Assembly: GCF_049856175.1 (NCBI RefSeq)
Contig: NZ_JBNDNA010000006.1
Coordinates: forward strand, 62,001 to 126,000
From: JB111 sp049856175
Lineage (GTDB): Bacteria; Actinomycetota; Actinomycetes; Actinomycetales; Actinomycetaceae
Direction of reading: 5' to 3'
DNA length: 64,000 nucleotides
Positions 7,644-16,071 of this stretch are shown here, in pieces (within the stretch, counting starts at the first letter, position 1; every line of letters begins with the position of its first letter). The position numbers and the translations under genes were made by a program. Under the pieces are notes generated by a model. That model worked only from the letters and a program-made list of their open reading frames with translations. It ran no database searches and had not been told where the DNA came from.

Positions 7644-8296
7644 CGGGATCCTCCGAGCTGGTCCACCCAGGTGCGCAGGAGGTGCGCGCCGGCGTCGCCG
7701 GACTTCTCGGGGTGGAACTGGGTCGCGGTCAGCGGGCCGTTCTCGACGGCGGCCACGAAGGGCGCGCCGTGCTCGGACCAGGTGACCTGTGGCGGGGTGG
7801 TGCGGCCGTCGGCGAACGGCGCGGCCGGGTCGGTGAGCACCCCGTAGGAGTGCACGAAGTAGAACCGCTCGTGCTCGACGCCGGCGAACAGGCGGCTGCC
7901 GGCGGGCGGCGTCACCGTCGCCCAGCCCATGTGCGGGACGACCTCCGCGGGCAGGCGCGTGACCTCGCCGGGCCATTGGGCCAGCCCGTCGGCCCGGACA
8001 CCGTGCTCGGTGCCCGCCTCGAACAGCACCTGCAGACCGACGCAGATGCCGAGCACCGGGCGCCCGCCGGCGAGACGCCGGTCGAGCAGGCGCGGCGCGT
8101 CGACCGCGCGGAGCTGGTCCATGACGGCGGCGAACGCGCCGACACCGGGGACGACGACGCCGTCGGCCGCCTCGACGTGGGCCGGGTCGGCCGTGAGCGC
8201 GACGTCGGCGCCCGCGCGCTCGAGGGCGCGCACGGCGGAGCGCACGTTGCCGGAGCCGTAGTCGAGGACGACGACGCCGGGCCGGTCGGTGCCCAC
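7640..8296 (-). CDS. hisH: imidazole glycerol phosphate synthase, glutaminase subunit HisH
   Basis: Class I glutamine amidotransferase (218 aa) that supplies ammonia to HisF. It shows VVLDYGSGNVRSAVRALERAG at the N-terminus, the oxyanion and nucleophile motif PVLGICVGLQVLF (Cys near residue 81) and the catalytic His-Glu in TQFHPEKSGDAG. The start is GTG at 8296, directly after the stop of the upstream hypothetical gene, and the stop overlaps the priA start. hisF is not in this window. Confidence 0.95.
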   Translation of the reverse strand: MGTDRPGVVVLDYGSGNVRSAVRALERAGADVALTADPAHVEAADGVVVPGVGAFAAVMDQLRAVDAPRLLDRRLAGGRPVLGICVGLQVLFEAGTEHGVRADGLAQWPGEVTRLPAEVVPHMGWATVTPPAGSRLFAGVEHERFYFVHSYGVLTDPAAPFADGRTTPPQVTWSEHGAPFVAAVENGPLTATQFHPEKSGDAGAHLLRTWVDQLGGSR

Positions 8297-9064
8297 TCAG
8301 CCTCCCCGGCCGAACAGGCGGCGCTTCGGGCCGCGCCCCGTGACGTCGATCGCGCGCACGGCGCCCGGGATCTCGTCGGGCGCACGACGGCCGAGGACGA
8401 TGTCCTCGACGACGTCGTCGGCGTTCGCCAGCAGCAGGCCCGGCGCGACGTCATTGCCGGGCTCGCCGGCCGTCCACTCGCGGGCGACCAGGTGCCCGGC
8501 AAGACCGGACTCGAGGCCCGAGTCGACCCCGAGATCGGCCTGGACGAGCACGACGCCGCGGCGCGTGATCGTCGACATCGCCGTCGCGAGCTCCTCGCCC
8601 GCGTTCTCGCTCGGCTCGGGCCGGTGGGCGGCGGTCACCGCGTCGTCCGCGGTGATCTCGTCGGCGGTGATCTCGTCGGCAGCGGGGGCGTCAGGGCTGG
8701 TCGCGTTGGAGCCAGTGGCCCCAGGGGTGCCGGCGGTCTCGCTGGTCCCCATGGTCCCGCCGGCCTCCGGTGTACCTGCGCCGGCCGGAACGCCCGGAGC
8801 GTCCAAGGCTTCCGGGCTGTCCGGGATCGTCGGGTCGGACGCGGTCGCGCCGGACGCGCTGGCGTCGCCCAGCAGCTCGGAGATGTCCCAGTCGGTGTGC
8901 TCCACCCTCGCCGGCAGCGGCCGGGTCACGACGACGCCGGAGCGCGACGGCACCGCCACGGCGTCCGTCATGCCGAGCTGGCGGCACGCGGCCGCGACGA
9001 CGTCGGGCCGGGCGAACGGCGTGAGCACGATCGCGAGCCGCTCCGGAGCGCCGGGCACGCTCAC
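8297..9064 (-). CDS. hypothetical protein between hisB and hisH
   Basis: A 255-aa protein with no enzyme motif I recognise. An N-terminal part (about 1-50, RLAIVLTPFARPDVVAAACR) and a C-terminal part (about 165-255, VVLVQADLGVDSGLE, GLLLANADDVVEDIVLGRRA, ending KRRLFGRGG) are joined by a linker rich in Ala, Gly, Pro, Ser and Thr, with a 15-bp direct repeat encoding ITADE twice. Both ends look like folded domains with alternating hydrophobic residues. GTG at 9064 overlaps the hisB stop (GTGA) and the gene ends where hisH starts. Translational coupling suggests a role near the HisB-HisH steps, but this is only context. Confidence 0.75.
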   Translation of the reverse strand: MSVPGAPERLAIVLTPFARPDVVAAACRQLGMTDAVAVPSRSGVVVTRPLPARVEHTDWDISELLGDASASGATASDPTIPDSPEALDAPGVPAGAGTPEAGGTMGTSETAGTPGATGSNATSPDAPAADEITADEITADDAVTAAHRPEPSENAGEELATAMSTITRRGVVLVQADLGVDSGLESGLAGHLVAREWTAGEPGNDVAPGLLLANADDVVEDIVLGRRAPDEIPGAVRAIDVTGRGPKRRLFGRGG

Positions 9065-9660
9065 AGCGCGCCCTTCGTCGAGGGCACGCCCGTCACGCGG
9101 GGGTCGATCGCCACCGCCTCGCGCAGTGCCCGGGCGAAGGCCTTGAACTGCGCCTCGACGACGTGGTGCGGGTCGCGGCCGGCGAGCACGCGCACGTGCA
9201 GGCAGATCGCCGCGTGGTGCGCGACCGACTCGAAGACGTGCCGCGTGAGCGAGCCTGTGAAGTGACCGCCGATCAGGTGCATCGCCTGAGCCTCGGACTC
9301 GCCCGTGTGGACGCAGTACGGCCGTCCGGAGACGTCGACGACGACGTGGGCGAGCGCCTCGTCGAGCGGCACGGTCGCGTCCGCGAACCGCGTGAGGCCG
9401 ACCTTGTCGCCGAGCGCCTGACGCAGCGCCTGGCCGAGACTGATCGCGACGTCCTCCACCGTGTGGTGCACGTCGATCTCGATGTCCCCGGTGGCGCGCA
9501 CCGTGAGGTCCATCCCCGAGTGCTTCCCCAGGGCGGTGAGCATGTGGTCGTAGAACGGCACCGACGTGGAGATCTCGGTCCGCCCCTCGCCGTCGAGGTC
9601 GAGCTCGACGAGAACCTGTGACTCGGACGTCGTGCGCTCGACGCGTCCCGTCCTGCTCAT
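9061..9660 (-). CDS. hisB: imidazoleglycerol-phosphate dehydratase
   Basis: The 199-aa enzyme makes imidazole-acetol phosphate, step 7 of histidine synthesis. The two manganese-binding repeats are visible: GDIEIDVHHTVEDVAISLG and the later HHAAICLHVRVLAGRDPHHV, together with PFYDHMLTALGKHSGMDL and the closing AFARALREAVAIDPR. It is a monofunctional HisB without the phosphatase domain found in enteric bacteria. Its ATG overlaps the hisC stop by 4 bp. Confidence 0.97.
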   Translation of the reverse strand: MSRTGRVERTTSESQVLVELDLDGEGRTEISTSVPFYDHMLTALGKHSGMDLTVRATGDIEIDVHHTVEDVAISLGQALRQALGDKVGLTRFADATVPLDEALAHVVVDVSGRPYCVHTGESEAQAMHLIGGHFTGSLTRHVFESVAHHAAICLHVRVLAGRDPHHVVEAQFKAFARALREAVAIDPRVTGVPSTKGAL

Positions 9661-10820
9661 GACAGCACCTCTTCCAACGCCGCCCGGAAGCGGTCGTTCT
9701 CCTCGGGCGTGCCGACCGACACGCGCAGCATCCCCTGCGGGCCGACCTCGCGGATGAGGACGCCCCTGGCCACCAGAGCGTCCCACACCGCATGGCGGTC
9801 CTCGAAGCGGCCGAACATGACAAAGTTCGCGTCAGACTCGACGACCTCGAGCCCGCGGCCCCGCAGGTGGTCGACGAGGGCGTCGCGCTCGTCGCGCAGC
9901 AGCTTGACCTGACCCATCAGCGAGTCCCGGTGCGCGAGGGCGGCGAGCGCCGCCGCCTGGGTGAGCGCGGACAGGTGGTAGGGCAGCCGCACGACGCGCA
10001 GGTGGTCGATCAGCTCGCGGGCCGCGGCGAGGTAGCCCAATCGCAGGCCCGCCATCCCGAAGGCCTTCGACATGGTGCGCGCGACCGCGAGGTGCGGGTG
10101 GTCGGCGAGGAGCTCGAGCGCCGAAGGGGTGCCCTCGCGACGGAACTCGCCGTAGGCCTCGTCGATCACCACGACGGTCGCGGTGGTGCTGCCGTCGCCG
10201 CTGGTGGGGGCGCCGACGTCCGGTCCGGTGGTCCGCGCGTGGTCGAGCAGCGCGGCGAGGTCCCGGGCGCCCAGCGCCGTGCCCGTGGGGTTGTTCGGGC
10301 TGGCGAGGACGAGCACCGCCGGACGGTGCTCCGCCAGGGCGGCGCTGGTGGCCCCGAGGTCGACGGTGAAGTCCGCGGCGCGATCGACGGTGACGAAGGA
10401 CGTCTGGGTGTCGCGCGCGTACTCCGGGTACATCGAGTAGCTCGGCGTGGCCGTGAGCAACGTCCGGCCCGTCCCGCCGAAGGCTTGGAGGACGTGGAGG
10501 AGGACCTCGTTCGACCCGTTGCCCGCCCACACCTGGTCCGGGTCCAGCTCGACCCCGGACTCGACCGCGAGGTAGGCGGCCAGCTGCTCGCGCAGCTCGG
10601 GGAAGTCCCGGTCCGGGTACCGGTTGAGGCCCGTCGCCGCCGCACCGACGGCGCGCGCGATGTCCTGGGCCACCTCGGGGGCCGGCGAGAACGGGTTCTC
10701 GTTGACGTTGAGGATCACCGGTACGTCGATGCGCGGCGCACCGTAGGGGCTCAGGCCCGCCAGGTCGGGGCGCAGCGGCAGCCGGGGTGGTCCGGGGTTC
10801 GTGCTCGGGCTCGTGCTCAC
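9657..10820 (-). CDS. hisC: histidinol-phosphate aminotransferase
   Basis: Fold-type I PLP aminotransferase of 387 aa. Seen in order are ILNVNENPFSPAPEV, GSNEVLLHVLQAFGG, VLASPNNPTGTALG, VVVIDEAYGEF and the PLP-lysine motif ARTMSKAFGMAGLRLGYL, with a C-terminal EVGPQGMLRVSVGT. I choose GTG at 10820 over the upstream GTG at 10856 because TACGAT lies 6 nt upstream, which makes this a leaderless start. It is the first gene of a hisC-hisB-hypothetical-hisH-priA-sseB chain with overlapping ends. Confidence 0.95.
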   Translation of the reverse strand: MSTSPSTNPGPPRLPLRPDLAGLSPYGAPRIDVPVILNVNENPFSPAPEVAQDIARAVGAAATGLNRYPDRDFPELREQLAAYLAVESGVELDPDQVWAGNGSNEVLLHVLQAFGGTGRTLLTATPSYSMYPEYARDTQTSFVTVDRAADFTVDLGATSAALAEHRPAVLVLASPNNPTGTALGARDLAALLDHARTTGPDVGAPTSGDGSTTATVVVIDEAYGEFRREGTPSALELLADHPHLAVARTMSKAFGMAGLRLGYLAAARELIDHLRVVRLPYHLSALTQAAALAALAHRDSLMGQVKLLRDERDALVDHLRGRGLEVVESDANFVMFGRFEDRHAVWDALVARGVLIREVGPQGMLRVSVGTPEENDRFRAALEEVLS

Positions 10821-10826
10821 CACCCG

Positions 10827-10832
10827 ATCGTA
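10827..10832 (-). promoter_or_regulatory. -10 element TACGAT of the hisC operon
   Basis: TACGAT ends 6 nt before GTG 10820 on the minus strand. No Shine-Dalgarno sequence is present, so the hisC mRNA is probably leaderless. This separate promoter fits the split of hisD from hisC. Confidence 0.6.
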
Positions 10833-10877
10833 GGAACTCCCGCCCCCGCGTGGCACGCGGTCTCAGCCGCGGGGACC

Positions 10878-10922
10878 GGGCGTGGGGTTCGACGTCGGGC
10901 GTGGGGTTCGAGGTCGGGCGTG
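10878..10922. repeat. 19-bp tandem repeat, 2.4 copies
   Basis: Units starting GGGCGTGGGGTTCGA repeat at 10878 and 10897, with a partial third at 10916. They lie upstream of the hisC promoter in the hisC/DUF952 intergenic region. No function is evident. Confidence 0.6.
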
Positions 10923-11056
10923 GACGTGGGCCGGAGCACATGGGGTGGCGCCGACCACGCTCGGATCGAGACGTGGCACAACCTTTGCCCGCTAGCGGTG
11001 TCCGGTCTCACGAATCAGGTGCGCCTCGCCCCCTGAGCAGGCGCGGACGGCGCGGC

Positions 11057-11062
11057 TAGCCT
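11057..11062 (+). promoter_or_regulatory. -10 element TAGCCT of DUF952 gene
   Basis: TAGCCT lies 7 nt before GTG 11070 and no ribosome binding site intervenes. This fits a leaderless transcript. Confidence 0.55.
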
Positions 11063-11069
11063 GGCTGCT

Positions 11070-11438
11070 GTGGAGCACATCTGGCACCTGGCGTACGCGG
11101 CGGACCTCGCTGACGCGCGCGAGACGGGGATGTACCGGGTATCGACCCGCGGCGCGACGCTGGAGTCCGTCGGGTTCATCCACGGCTCCTACCCCGACCA
11201 GCTCGCCGGCGTCGCCGCGGCGCTGTACGCGGACGACCCCGAGCCGCTGGTGGTCCTCGTGCTCGACGCGCACGTGCTGCGCTCGTGCGGCCTCGAGATC
11301 CGCGAGGAACCGGACCCCGCCGACCCCACCGGGCCCGCGTACCCGCACATCTACGGCCCCATCCCGATGGACGCCGTCGTGGCGGTGCGGCCCGCCGCCC
11401 TGGCCGCCGGCGAGCTCGTGGTGGGCGCTCCCGCCTGA
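11070..11438 (+). CDS. DUF952 domain-containing protein
   Basis: A 122-aa cytosolic protein of the DUF952 family, whose function is unknown. Family features are HIWHLAYAADLADARETGMY at the N-terminus, SVGFIHGSYPDQLAGVAAAL (about residues 31-50), LVVLVLDAHVLRSCGLEIRE and the closing YPHIYGPIPMDAVVAVRP. The length is typical. It starts at GTG with a leaderless promoter. With the helicase gene it forms the plus-strand pair that separates hisC from hisD. Confidence 0.85.
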   Translation: MEHIWHLAYAADLADARETGMYRVSTRGATLESVGFIHGSYPDQLAGVAAALYADDPEPLVVLVLDAHVLRSCGLEIREEPDPADPTGPAYPHIYGPIPMDAVVAVRPAALAAGELVVGAPA

Positions 11439-11544
11439 CGGGCGTCGGACCTGCGCGCAAGCCCGCGGGGTCCACACGTGCCGCGGCCGACGCTGCGTCC
11501 ACAGTCGGCAGGGAACCGGCGGCGCGGATGTCCGGCGTCGTGCG

Positions 11545-11550
11545 TAGCGT
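11545..11550 (+). promoter_or_regulatory. -10 element TAGCGT of recQ-like gene
   Basis: TAGCGT lies 6 nt before the ATG at 11557 with no Shine-Dalgarno sequence, so the transcript is likely leaderless. Confidence 0.55.
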
Positions 11551-11556
11551 GACGGC

Positions 11557-13710
11557 ATGATCTCGACCGACCCCGCCGTGACCGCTCCTGCCCTCACCGA
11601 GCTGCGCGACCGGGCCGAGGGCGTGCTCCGCGCGCTCGTGGGGCGCGACGACGTGGCGCTGCGCGAGGACCAGTGGCGGGCGATCGAGGCGCTCGTGGGT
11701 GGGTCGAGGCGCGTGCTCGTCGTCCAGCGCACCGGCTGGGGGAAGTCGGCCGTGTACTTCGTGGCGACCGCGCTGCGGCGCCTGGCCGGGGCCGGGCCGA
11801 CGGTCATCGTCTCGCCCCTGCTCGCGCTCATGCGCGACCAGATCGCGGCGGCCTCGCGGGCGGGAATCACGGCCGTCACCCTCAACTCCACCAACGTCCA
11901 GGACTGGGACGAGGTGCACGCCGACATCGCCCGCGGCGCCGTGGACGTGCTCCTGGTGAGCCCGGAGCGGCTCAACAACCCGCAGTTCCGCGACCAGGTG
12001 CTGCCGCGCCTCGCGGCGGACGCGGGCCTCGTCGTGGTCGACGAGGCGCACTGCATCTCCGACTGGGGACACGACTTCCGTCCCGACTACCGGCGCATCC
12101 GCACGCTGCTCGCCGACCTTCCGGGCGGCGTCCCCGTGCTCGCGACGACCGCCACGGCGAACTCGCGCGTCACACGCGACGTCGCGGAGCAGCTCGGCGG
12201 CGCGGACGACGTGCTCGTGCTGCGCGGCAGCCTCGACCGGCCGGCGCTGCACCTGGGCGTCGTCGACCTGCCGGACGACGCGGCGCGGATCGCCTGGCTC
12301 GCGGGGGCACTTCCCGCCTGGGACGGGTCGGGGATCATCTATGCGCTCACCGTCTCGGCCGCGCACACCGTCGCCGAGCAGCTGCGCAGCGCCGGGCACG
12401 AGGTGCGCGCCTACACGGGACGCACGGAGCCGGCGGAGCGCGAGGTGCTCGAGGCGGACCTCAAGGACAACCGCGTCAAGGCGCTCGTCGCCACCTCCGC
12501 GCTCGGGATGGGGTTCGACAAGCCGGACCTGGCGTTCGTCGTCCACCTCGGCTCACCGTCCTCGCCGGTGGCCTACTACCAGCAGGTCGGGCGTGCGGGC
12601 CGCGCCGTCGACCGTGCCGACGTCGTGCTCCTCCCGGGGCGCGAGGACCGGGCGATCTGGCAGTACTTCGCCTCCCTCGCGTTCCCGCCCGAGGAGTCGG
12701 TGCGCACCGTGCTGGACGTCCTCGCCGAGCAGGGCGTGCAGTCCACGCCCGCGCTCGAGACGGCCGTCGACCTGCGACGCACGCGGCTGGAGACCATGCT
12801 CAAGGTCCTCGACGTCGACGGCGCCGTGCAGCGGGTGCGCGGCGGGTGGGAGAGCACCGGGCAACCCTGGACCTACGACGCGCAGCGCTACGAGCGCGTC
12901 GAGGAGTCGCGGCGCACGGAGGCCGAGGCGATGCTCGCCTACGCGCGTCTGGAGGCGCCGCAGTGCCGGATGGCGGTGCTGCGCGCCCACCTCGACGACC
13001 CCGACCTGGCCGAGGGCTGGCGGTGCGGGCGGTGCGACCTGTGCGGCGGCATGGAGCTGGCGTCAGGCGTCGACGAGCGGGCGGCGGAGCAGGCGCGGGC
13101 CGGGCTGGACCGTCCCGGGCTCGAGATCGAGCCGCGCAGGCAGTGGCCGTCCGGGATGGCCCGGCTCGGCGTCGAGCTGTCCGGGAAGATCCCCGAGGGC
13201 GAGCGCGCCGAGACCGGCGTCGCCGTGGGTCGGCTCGACGGCGTCGGGCTCGCAGGCGCGCTGCGCACCGCCCTCGGGCCGGCGGCGGGCGACGGGCCGG
13301 TGCCCGCCGACCTCGTGGGACCGCTGCGTCAGACCCTCACCGCATGGGCGGCCGGCACCGATCCGGTCGCCGGGATCGTCGCGGTGGACTCCACGACGCG
13401 GCCGCAGCTCGTGCGCGACCTGGCCGTGCACGTCTCGCAGACGCTCGGGGTGCCCGTCGTCGGCGCACTGGCACCCGCCCCGGGGACCGAGCCGGGTCGG
13501 CACGACGTCAACTCGGCGAGCAGGCTCGCCTCCGTGGTGCGCCGCCTCGAGCTGGGGCTGTCCGAGGCCGCGCTCGCCGGACTGCCCGGTCGCCGCGTGC
13601 TGCTCGTGGACGACTCCACCGACTCCGGATGGACGCTGACGGTCGCGGCGCGGATGCTCAGGCGCGCCGGCGCGGACGCCGTCGTGCCGCTCGTGCTCGG
13701 GGTGCGCTGA
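11557..13710 (+). CDS. RecQ-family DEAH helicase fused to a phosphoribosyltransferase-like domain
   Basis: The 717-aa protein has a superfamily 2 helicase core: Walker A RTGWGKSAVYF (about 58-68), SPLLALMRDQ, DEAH box VVVDEAHCISDWGHDFRPDY (162-165), TATAN, then motifs V and VI in ATSALGMGFDKPDLAFV and YYQQVGRAGRA. A Cys cluster (CRMAVL, then CGRCDLCGG near 488-496) fits the RecQ zinc-binding region. The C-terminal 220 residues end in VLLVDDSTDSGWTLTVAARM, a phosphoribosyltransferase PRPP-binding motif. The expected role is DNA unwinding in repair; the role of the transferase-like domain is unknown. I know of similar actinobacterial fusions but cannot name the substrate. Confidence 0.88.
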   Translation: MISTDPAVTAPALTELRDRAEGVLRALVGRDDVALREDQWRAIEALVGGSRRVLVVQRTGWGKSAVYFVATALRRLAGAGPTVIVSPLLALMRDQIAAASRAGITAVTLNSTNVQDWDEVHADIARGAVDVLLVSPERLNNPQFRDQVLPRLAADAGLVVVDEAHCISDWGHDFRPDYRRIRTLLADLPGGVPVLATTATANSRVTRDVAEQLGGADDVLVLRGSLDRPALHLGVVDLPDDAARIAWLAGALPAWDGSGIIYALTVSAAHTVAEQLRSAGHEVRAYTGRTEPAEREVLEADLKDNRVKALVATSALGMGFDKPDLAFVVHLGSPSSPVAYYQQVGRAGRAVDRADVVLLPGREDRAIWQYFASLAFPPEESVRTVLDVLAEQGVQSTPALETAVDLRRTRLETMLKVLDVDGAVQRVRGGWESTGQPWTYDAQRYERVEESRRTEAEAMLAYARLEAPQCRMAVLRAHLDDPDLAEGWRCGRCDLCGGMELASGVDERAAEQARAGLDRPGLEIEPRRQWPSGMARLGVELSGKIPEGERAETGVAVGRLDGVGLAGALRTALGPAAGDGPVPADLVGPLRQTLTAWAAGTDPVAGIVAVDSTTRPQLVRDLAVHVSQTLGVPVVGALAPAPGTEPGRHDVNSASRLASVVRRLELGLSEAALAGLPGRRVLLVDDSTDSGWTLTVAARMLRRAGADAVVPLVLGVR

Positions 13711-13773
13711 CGCGGACCGCGGAGCCGTTCGGTGAGCGGGGCTCGGCTCGACCGGCGGGCTCGGCCGCCCCCG

Positions 13774-15111
13774 TCAGCGGCCGGAGAAGCGGCGGACGTT
13801 GACGGCGTCCGCGTGTGCCGGGAGGTCCTCCGCCTCGGCCAGTGCCCTGAGGTAGGGGGCCTCGGCCGCGAGCGCGTCCTTGGAGTACTCGACGAGCTGC
13901 ACCGGCCGGAGGTAGGCCATGACCGACAGGCCGGCCGTGAACCGGGCCGTCCCGCCCGTGGGCAGCACGTGGTTCGAGCCCGCGAGGTAGTCCCCCAGCG
14001 GCACCGGCGAGTACCCGCCGACGAAGATGGCGCCCGCGTTGCGGATCCGGCGCGCGACCGCCGGCGCGTCGGCGGTGTGGATCTCGAGGTGCTCGGCCGC
14101 GTACGCATCGGCGACCGCCACGGCACGGTCGAGGTCGTCGACGACGACGCTCGCCGACTGCGGACCGGAGAGGGCCGTGGCGACGCGCTCGTGGTGCCGT
14201 GTCGAGGCCGCGAGCTCGGTGAGGTGGCGCTCGACGGCGTCGGCGAGCGCCTCGTCGTCCGTGATGAGCACGCTGGCGGCGGCCGGGTCGTGCTCGGCCT
14301 GGCTGAGCAGGTCCGCGGCGACGTGCAGCGGGTCCGCGCTCGCGTCGGCGACGACGGCGATCTCCGTGGTGCCGGCCTCGGCGTCGATACCGACGACACC
14401 GCGGACGAGGCGCTTCGCGGCGGCGACGTAGACGTTCCCCGGCCCGGTGACGACGTCGACGGGCTCGGCGAGCGCCTCGCCGTCGGACGTGCCCTCCTCC
14501 CCCGCCGCGCCGTATGCGAGGAGCGCGATCGCCTGGGCGCCGCCCGCGGCGTAGACCTCGGTCACCCCCAGGAGGGCGCAGGCGGCCAGGATCGTCGGGT
14601 GCGGCAGCCCACCGCGGTCCGCCTGCGGCGGGGACGCGACGACGAGCTCCTCGACGCCGGCGGCCTGGGCGGCGACGACGTTCATCACGACGCTCGAGGG
14701 GTAGACCGCGAGGCCGCCGGGCACGTAGAGGCCGACGCGACGCACGGGCACCCACCGCTGGTGGACGAGCCCGCCGGGAGTGATCTCGGTGGTGACGTCG
14801 GCCGGGACCTGCGCGGCGTGGCCCGCGCGCAGGTGCTCCGCCGAGCGGGACAGGGCCTCGCGGACCGCCGGGTCCAGGGAGTCGAGCGCGTCGACGAGCG
14901 CCTCGGCCGGTACCCGCAGGTGATCGGGGCGGACCCCGTCGAAGCGCTCGGCCGCATCGCGCACGGCGGCGGCACCTCGGGCACGGACGTCGTCGACGAC
15001 GGGCGCGACGGCGGCGGCCGCCGCCTCGACGTCGAGGGCGGCCCGGGGCAGGGTGTCCGCCAGCGCGGCGCGCGTGAGAGCGCGGCCCCGAAGGTCGATT
15101 CGACGCAGCAT
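13774..15111 (-). CDS. hisD: histidinol dehydrogenase
   Basis: Zinc- and NAD-dependent enzyme (445 aa) that performs the last two steps of histidine synthesis. Visible motifs include VPVRRVGLYVPGGLAVYPSS, MNVVAAQAAGVEELVVASPP, GPGNVYVAAAKRLVRGVVGI, AGTTEIAVVADASADP, LLSQAEHDP and the zinc-site region AEHLEIHT. Elsewhere in Actinobacteria hisD normally leads directly into hisC; here about 2.9 kb with two plus-strand genes lies between. The ATG has TAGGCT 6 nt upstream. The gene is convergent with the helicase gene. Confidence 0.97.
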   Translation of the reverse strand: MLRRIDLRGRALTRAALADTLPRAALDVEAAAAAVAPVVDDVRARGAAAVRDAAERFDGVRPDHLRVPAEALVDALDSLDPAVREALSRSAEHLRAGHAAQVPADVTTEITPGGLVHQRWVPVRRVGLYVPGGLAVYPSSVVMNVVAAQAAGVEELVVASPPQADRGGLPHPTILAACALLGVTEVYAAGGAQAIALLAYGAAGEEGTSDGEALAEPVDVVTGPGNVYVAAAKRLVRGVVGIDAEAGTTEIAVVADASADPLHVAADLLSQAEHDPAAASVLITDDEALADAVERHLTELAASTRHHERVATALSGPQSASVVVDDLDRAVAVADAYAAEHLEIHTADAPAVARRIRNAGAIFVGGYSPVPLGDYLAGSNHVLPTGGTARFTAGLSVMAYLRPVQLVEYSKDALAAEAPYLRALAEAEDLPAHADAVNVRRFSGR

Positions 15112-15117
15112 GCGTTC

Positions 15118-15123
15118 AGCCTA
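15118..15123 (-). promoter_or_regulatory. -10 element TAGGCT of hisD
   Basis: TAGGCT lies 6 nt before the ATG at 15111 on the minus strand with no ribosome binding site, the leaderless pattern. Confidence 0.6.
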
Positions 15124-15224
15124 GGGCGCGAGCCCCGGCGGTGCCGCGGGACATCGCCGTACGGACGCCGCCTGCGAGGCATCGGTCGCGACCTCGGCGC
15201 GCGGGGGCCACCCGGCGCCGTCGG

Positions 15225-15230
15225 TACGCT
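15225..15230 (+). promoter_or_regulatory. -10 element TACGCT of DinB-fold gene
   Basis: TACGCT lies 7 nt before the ATG at 15238. This start is divergent from hisD, whose own -10 is about 100 bp away. Confidence 0.55.
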
Positions 15231-15237
15231 CCGGGCC

Positions 15238-15780
15238 ATGACCACCGACATCGACGAGCAGGGCCGTCACGAACCGCCGCTGGAGGGCGACGAGTGGGAG
15301 ACCCTCACCGGCTTCCTCGACTTCCAGCGCGCGACCCTCGGTTGGAAGACCTCCGGCCTCGGCGCCGAGGCCCTGGCACGCACGCTGCCTCCGAGCACGA
15401 TGACCCTCGCGGGACTCCTCAAGCACCTCGCCTACGTCGAGGACGACTGGTTCTGCCGGTGGCTGCGCGACGAACCACGCAGGCAGCCGTGGTCCGAGAT
15501 CGACTGGTCGGCGACCCCGGACTGGGACTGGGACTCCGCCGTCGACGACGAGCCCGCGGTGCTCCGCCACCTGTGGGGCCGCAGCGTCGCGCGTGCGCGG
15601 ACCGCCGCCGAGGACGCCTACCGGGACGGCGGACTGGACCACCCGGCCGCGCGAACCTGGCCCGACGGGCGATCCCCCAGCCTGCGCTGGATCCTCGTCC
15701 ACATGATCGAGGAGTACGCACGGCACAACGGGCACGCCGACCTCCTCCGCGAGGCCGTCGACGGCCTCGTCGGCGAATGA
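15238..15780 (+). CDS. DinB-fold (DUF664) family protein
   Basis: A 180-aa four-helix-bundle protein of the DinB/DUF664 type, a family that includes thiol-dependent transferases and hydrolases using a three-His metal site. Likely metal ligands lie in TLAGLLKHLAYVEDDWFCRW (about residues 54-75) and in the C-terminal HMIEEYARHNGHADLLREA. Mycothiol as cosubstrate is plausible for an actinobacterium but not shown. It is followed by the S4-domain gene with at most a 4-bp overlap. Confidence 0.85.
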   Translation: MTTDIDEQGRHEPPLEGDEWETLTGFLDFQRATLGWKTSGLGAEALARTLPPSTMTLAGLLKHLAYVEDDWFCRWLRDEPRRQPWSEIDWSATPDWDWDSAVDDEPAVLRHLWGRSVARARTAAEDAYRDGGLDHPAARTWPDGRSPSLRWILVHMIEEYARHNGHADLLREAVDGLVGE

Positions 15781-15797
15781 CGGGCCGATCCGTCTGG

Positions 15798-15803
15798 GAC
15801 GAT
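15798..15803 (+). promoter_or_regulatory. -10-like element GACGAT of S4-domain gene
   Basis: GACGAT lies 6 nt before GTG 15810, the same hexamer and spacing as at serA. It supports the downstream GTG as start over the ATG at 15777. Confidence 0.45.
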
Positions 15804-15809
15804 GGGCCC

Positions 15810-16058
15810 GTGCCTGCCCAGCCCGCCGACATCCCGGTCCGCGTGCCCGTGCGCCTCGGTCAGCTGCTGCAGCTGTCCGGCATCGCCGACACCGGGTCGG
15901 ACGCCCGCACCCTCGTGGCCGACGGCGACGTCCTCGTCGACGGCGCGCCCGAGCTGCGGCGCGGCCGTCAGCTCACCGGCGGCGAGATCGTCGAGGTGCG
16001 CCGGTCGAGCGGCGTCGAGTCGGTCCGGGTCGTGGCCGACGGCCGCTCGGAGGGCTGA
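15810..16058 (+). CDS. S4 RNA-binding domain protein (YbcJ-like)
   Basis: A small protein (82 aa from GTG 15810) consisting of one S4 fold: VRLGQLLQLSGIADTGSDAR, VADGDVLVDGAPELRRGRQL and GGEIVEVRR. Such proteins bind structured RNA, often the ribosome, but no partner is known here. An alternative ATG at 15777 overlaps the previous stop and would add 11 residues (93 aa). The S4 domain begins only after the GTG, which together with the -10-like hexamer makes the shorter form more likely. Confidence 0.8.
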   Translation: MPAQPADIPVRVPVRLGQLLQLSGIADTGSDARTLVADGDVLVDGAPELRRGRQLTGGEIVEVRRSSGVESVRVVADGRSEG

Positions 16059-16071
16059 CCGGCCGTCCCTC

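Noticed and set aside
13711..13773. Terminator between recQ and hisD
   Set aside because: Only 5-bp arms around long loops could be drawn, too weak to call.
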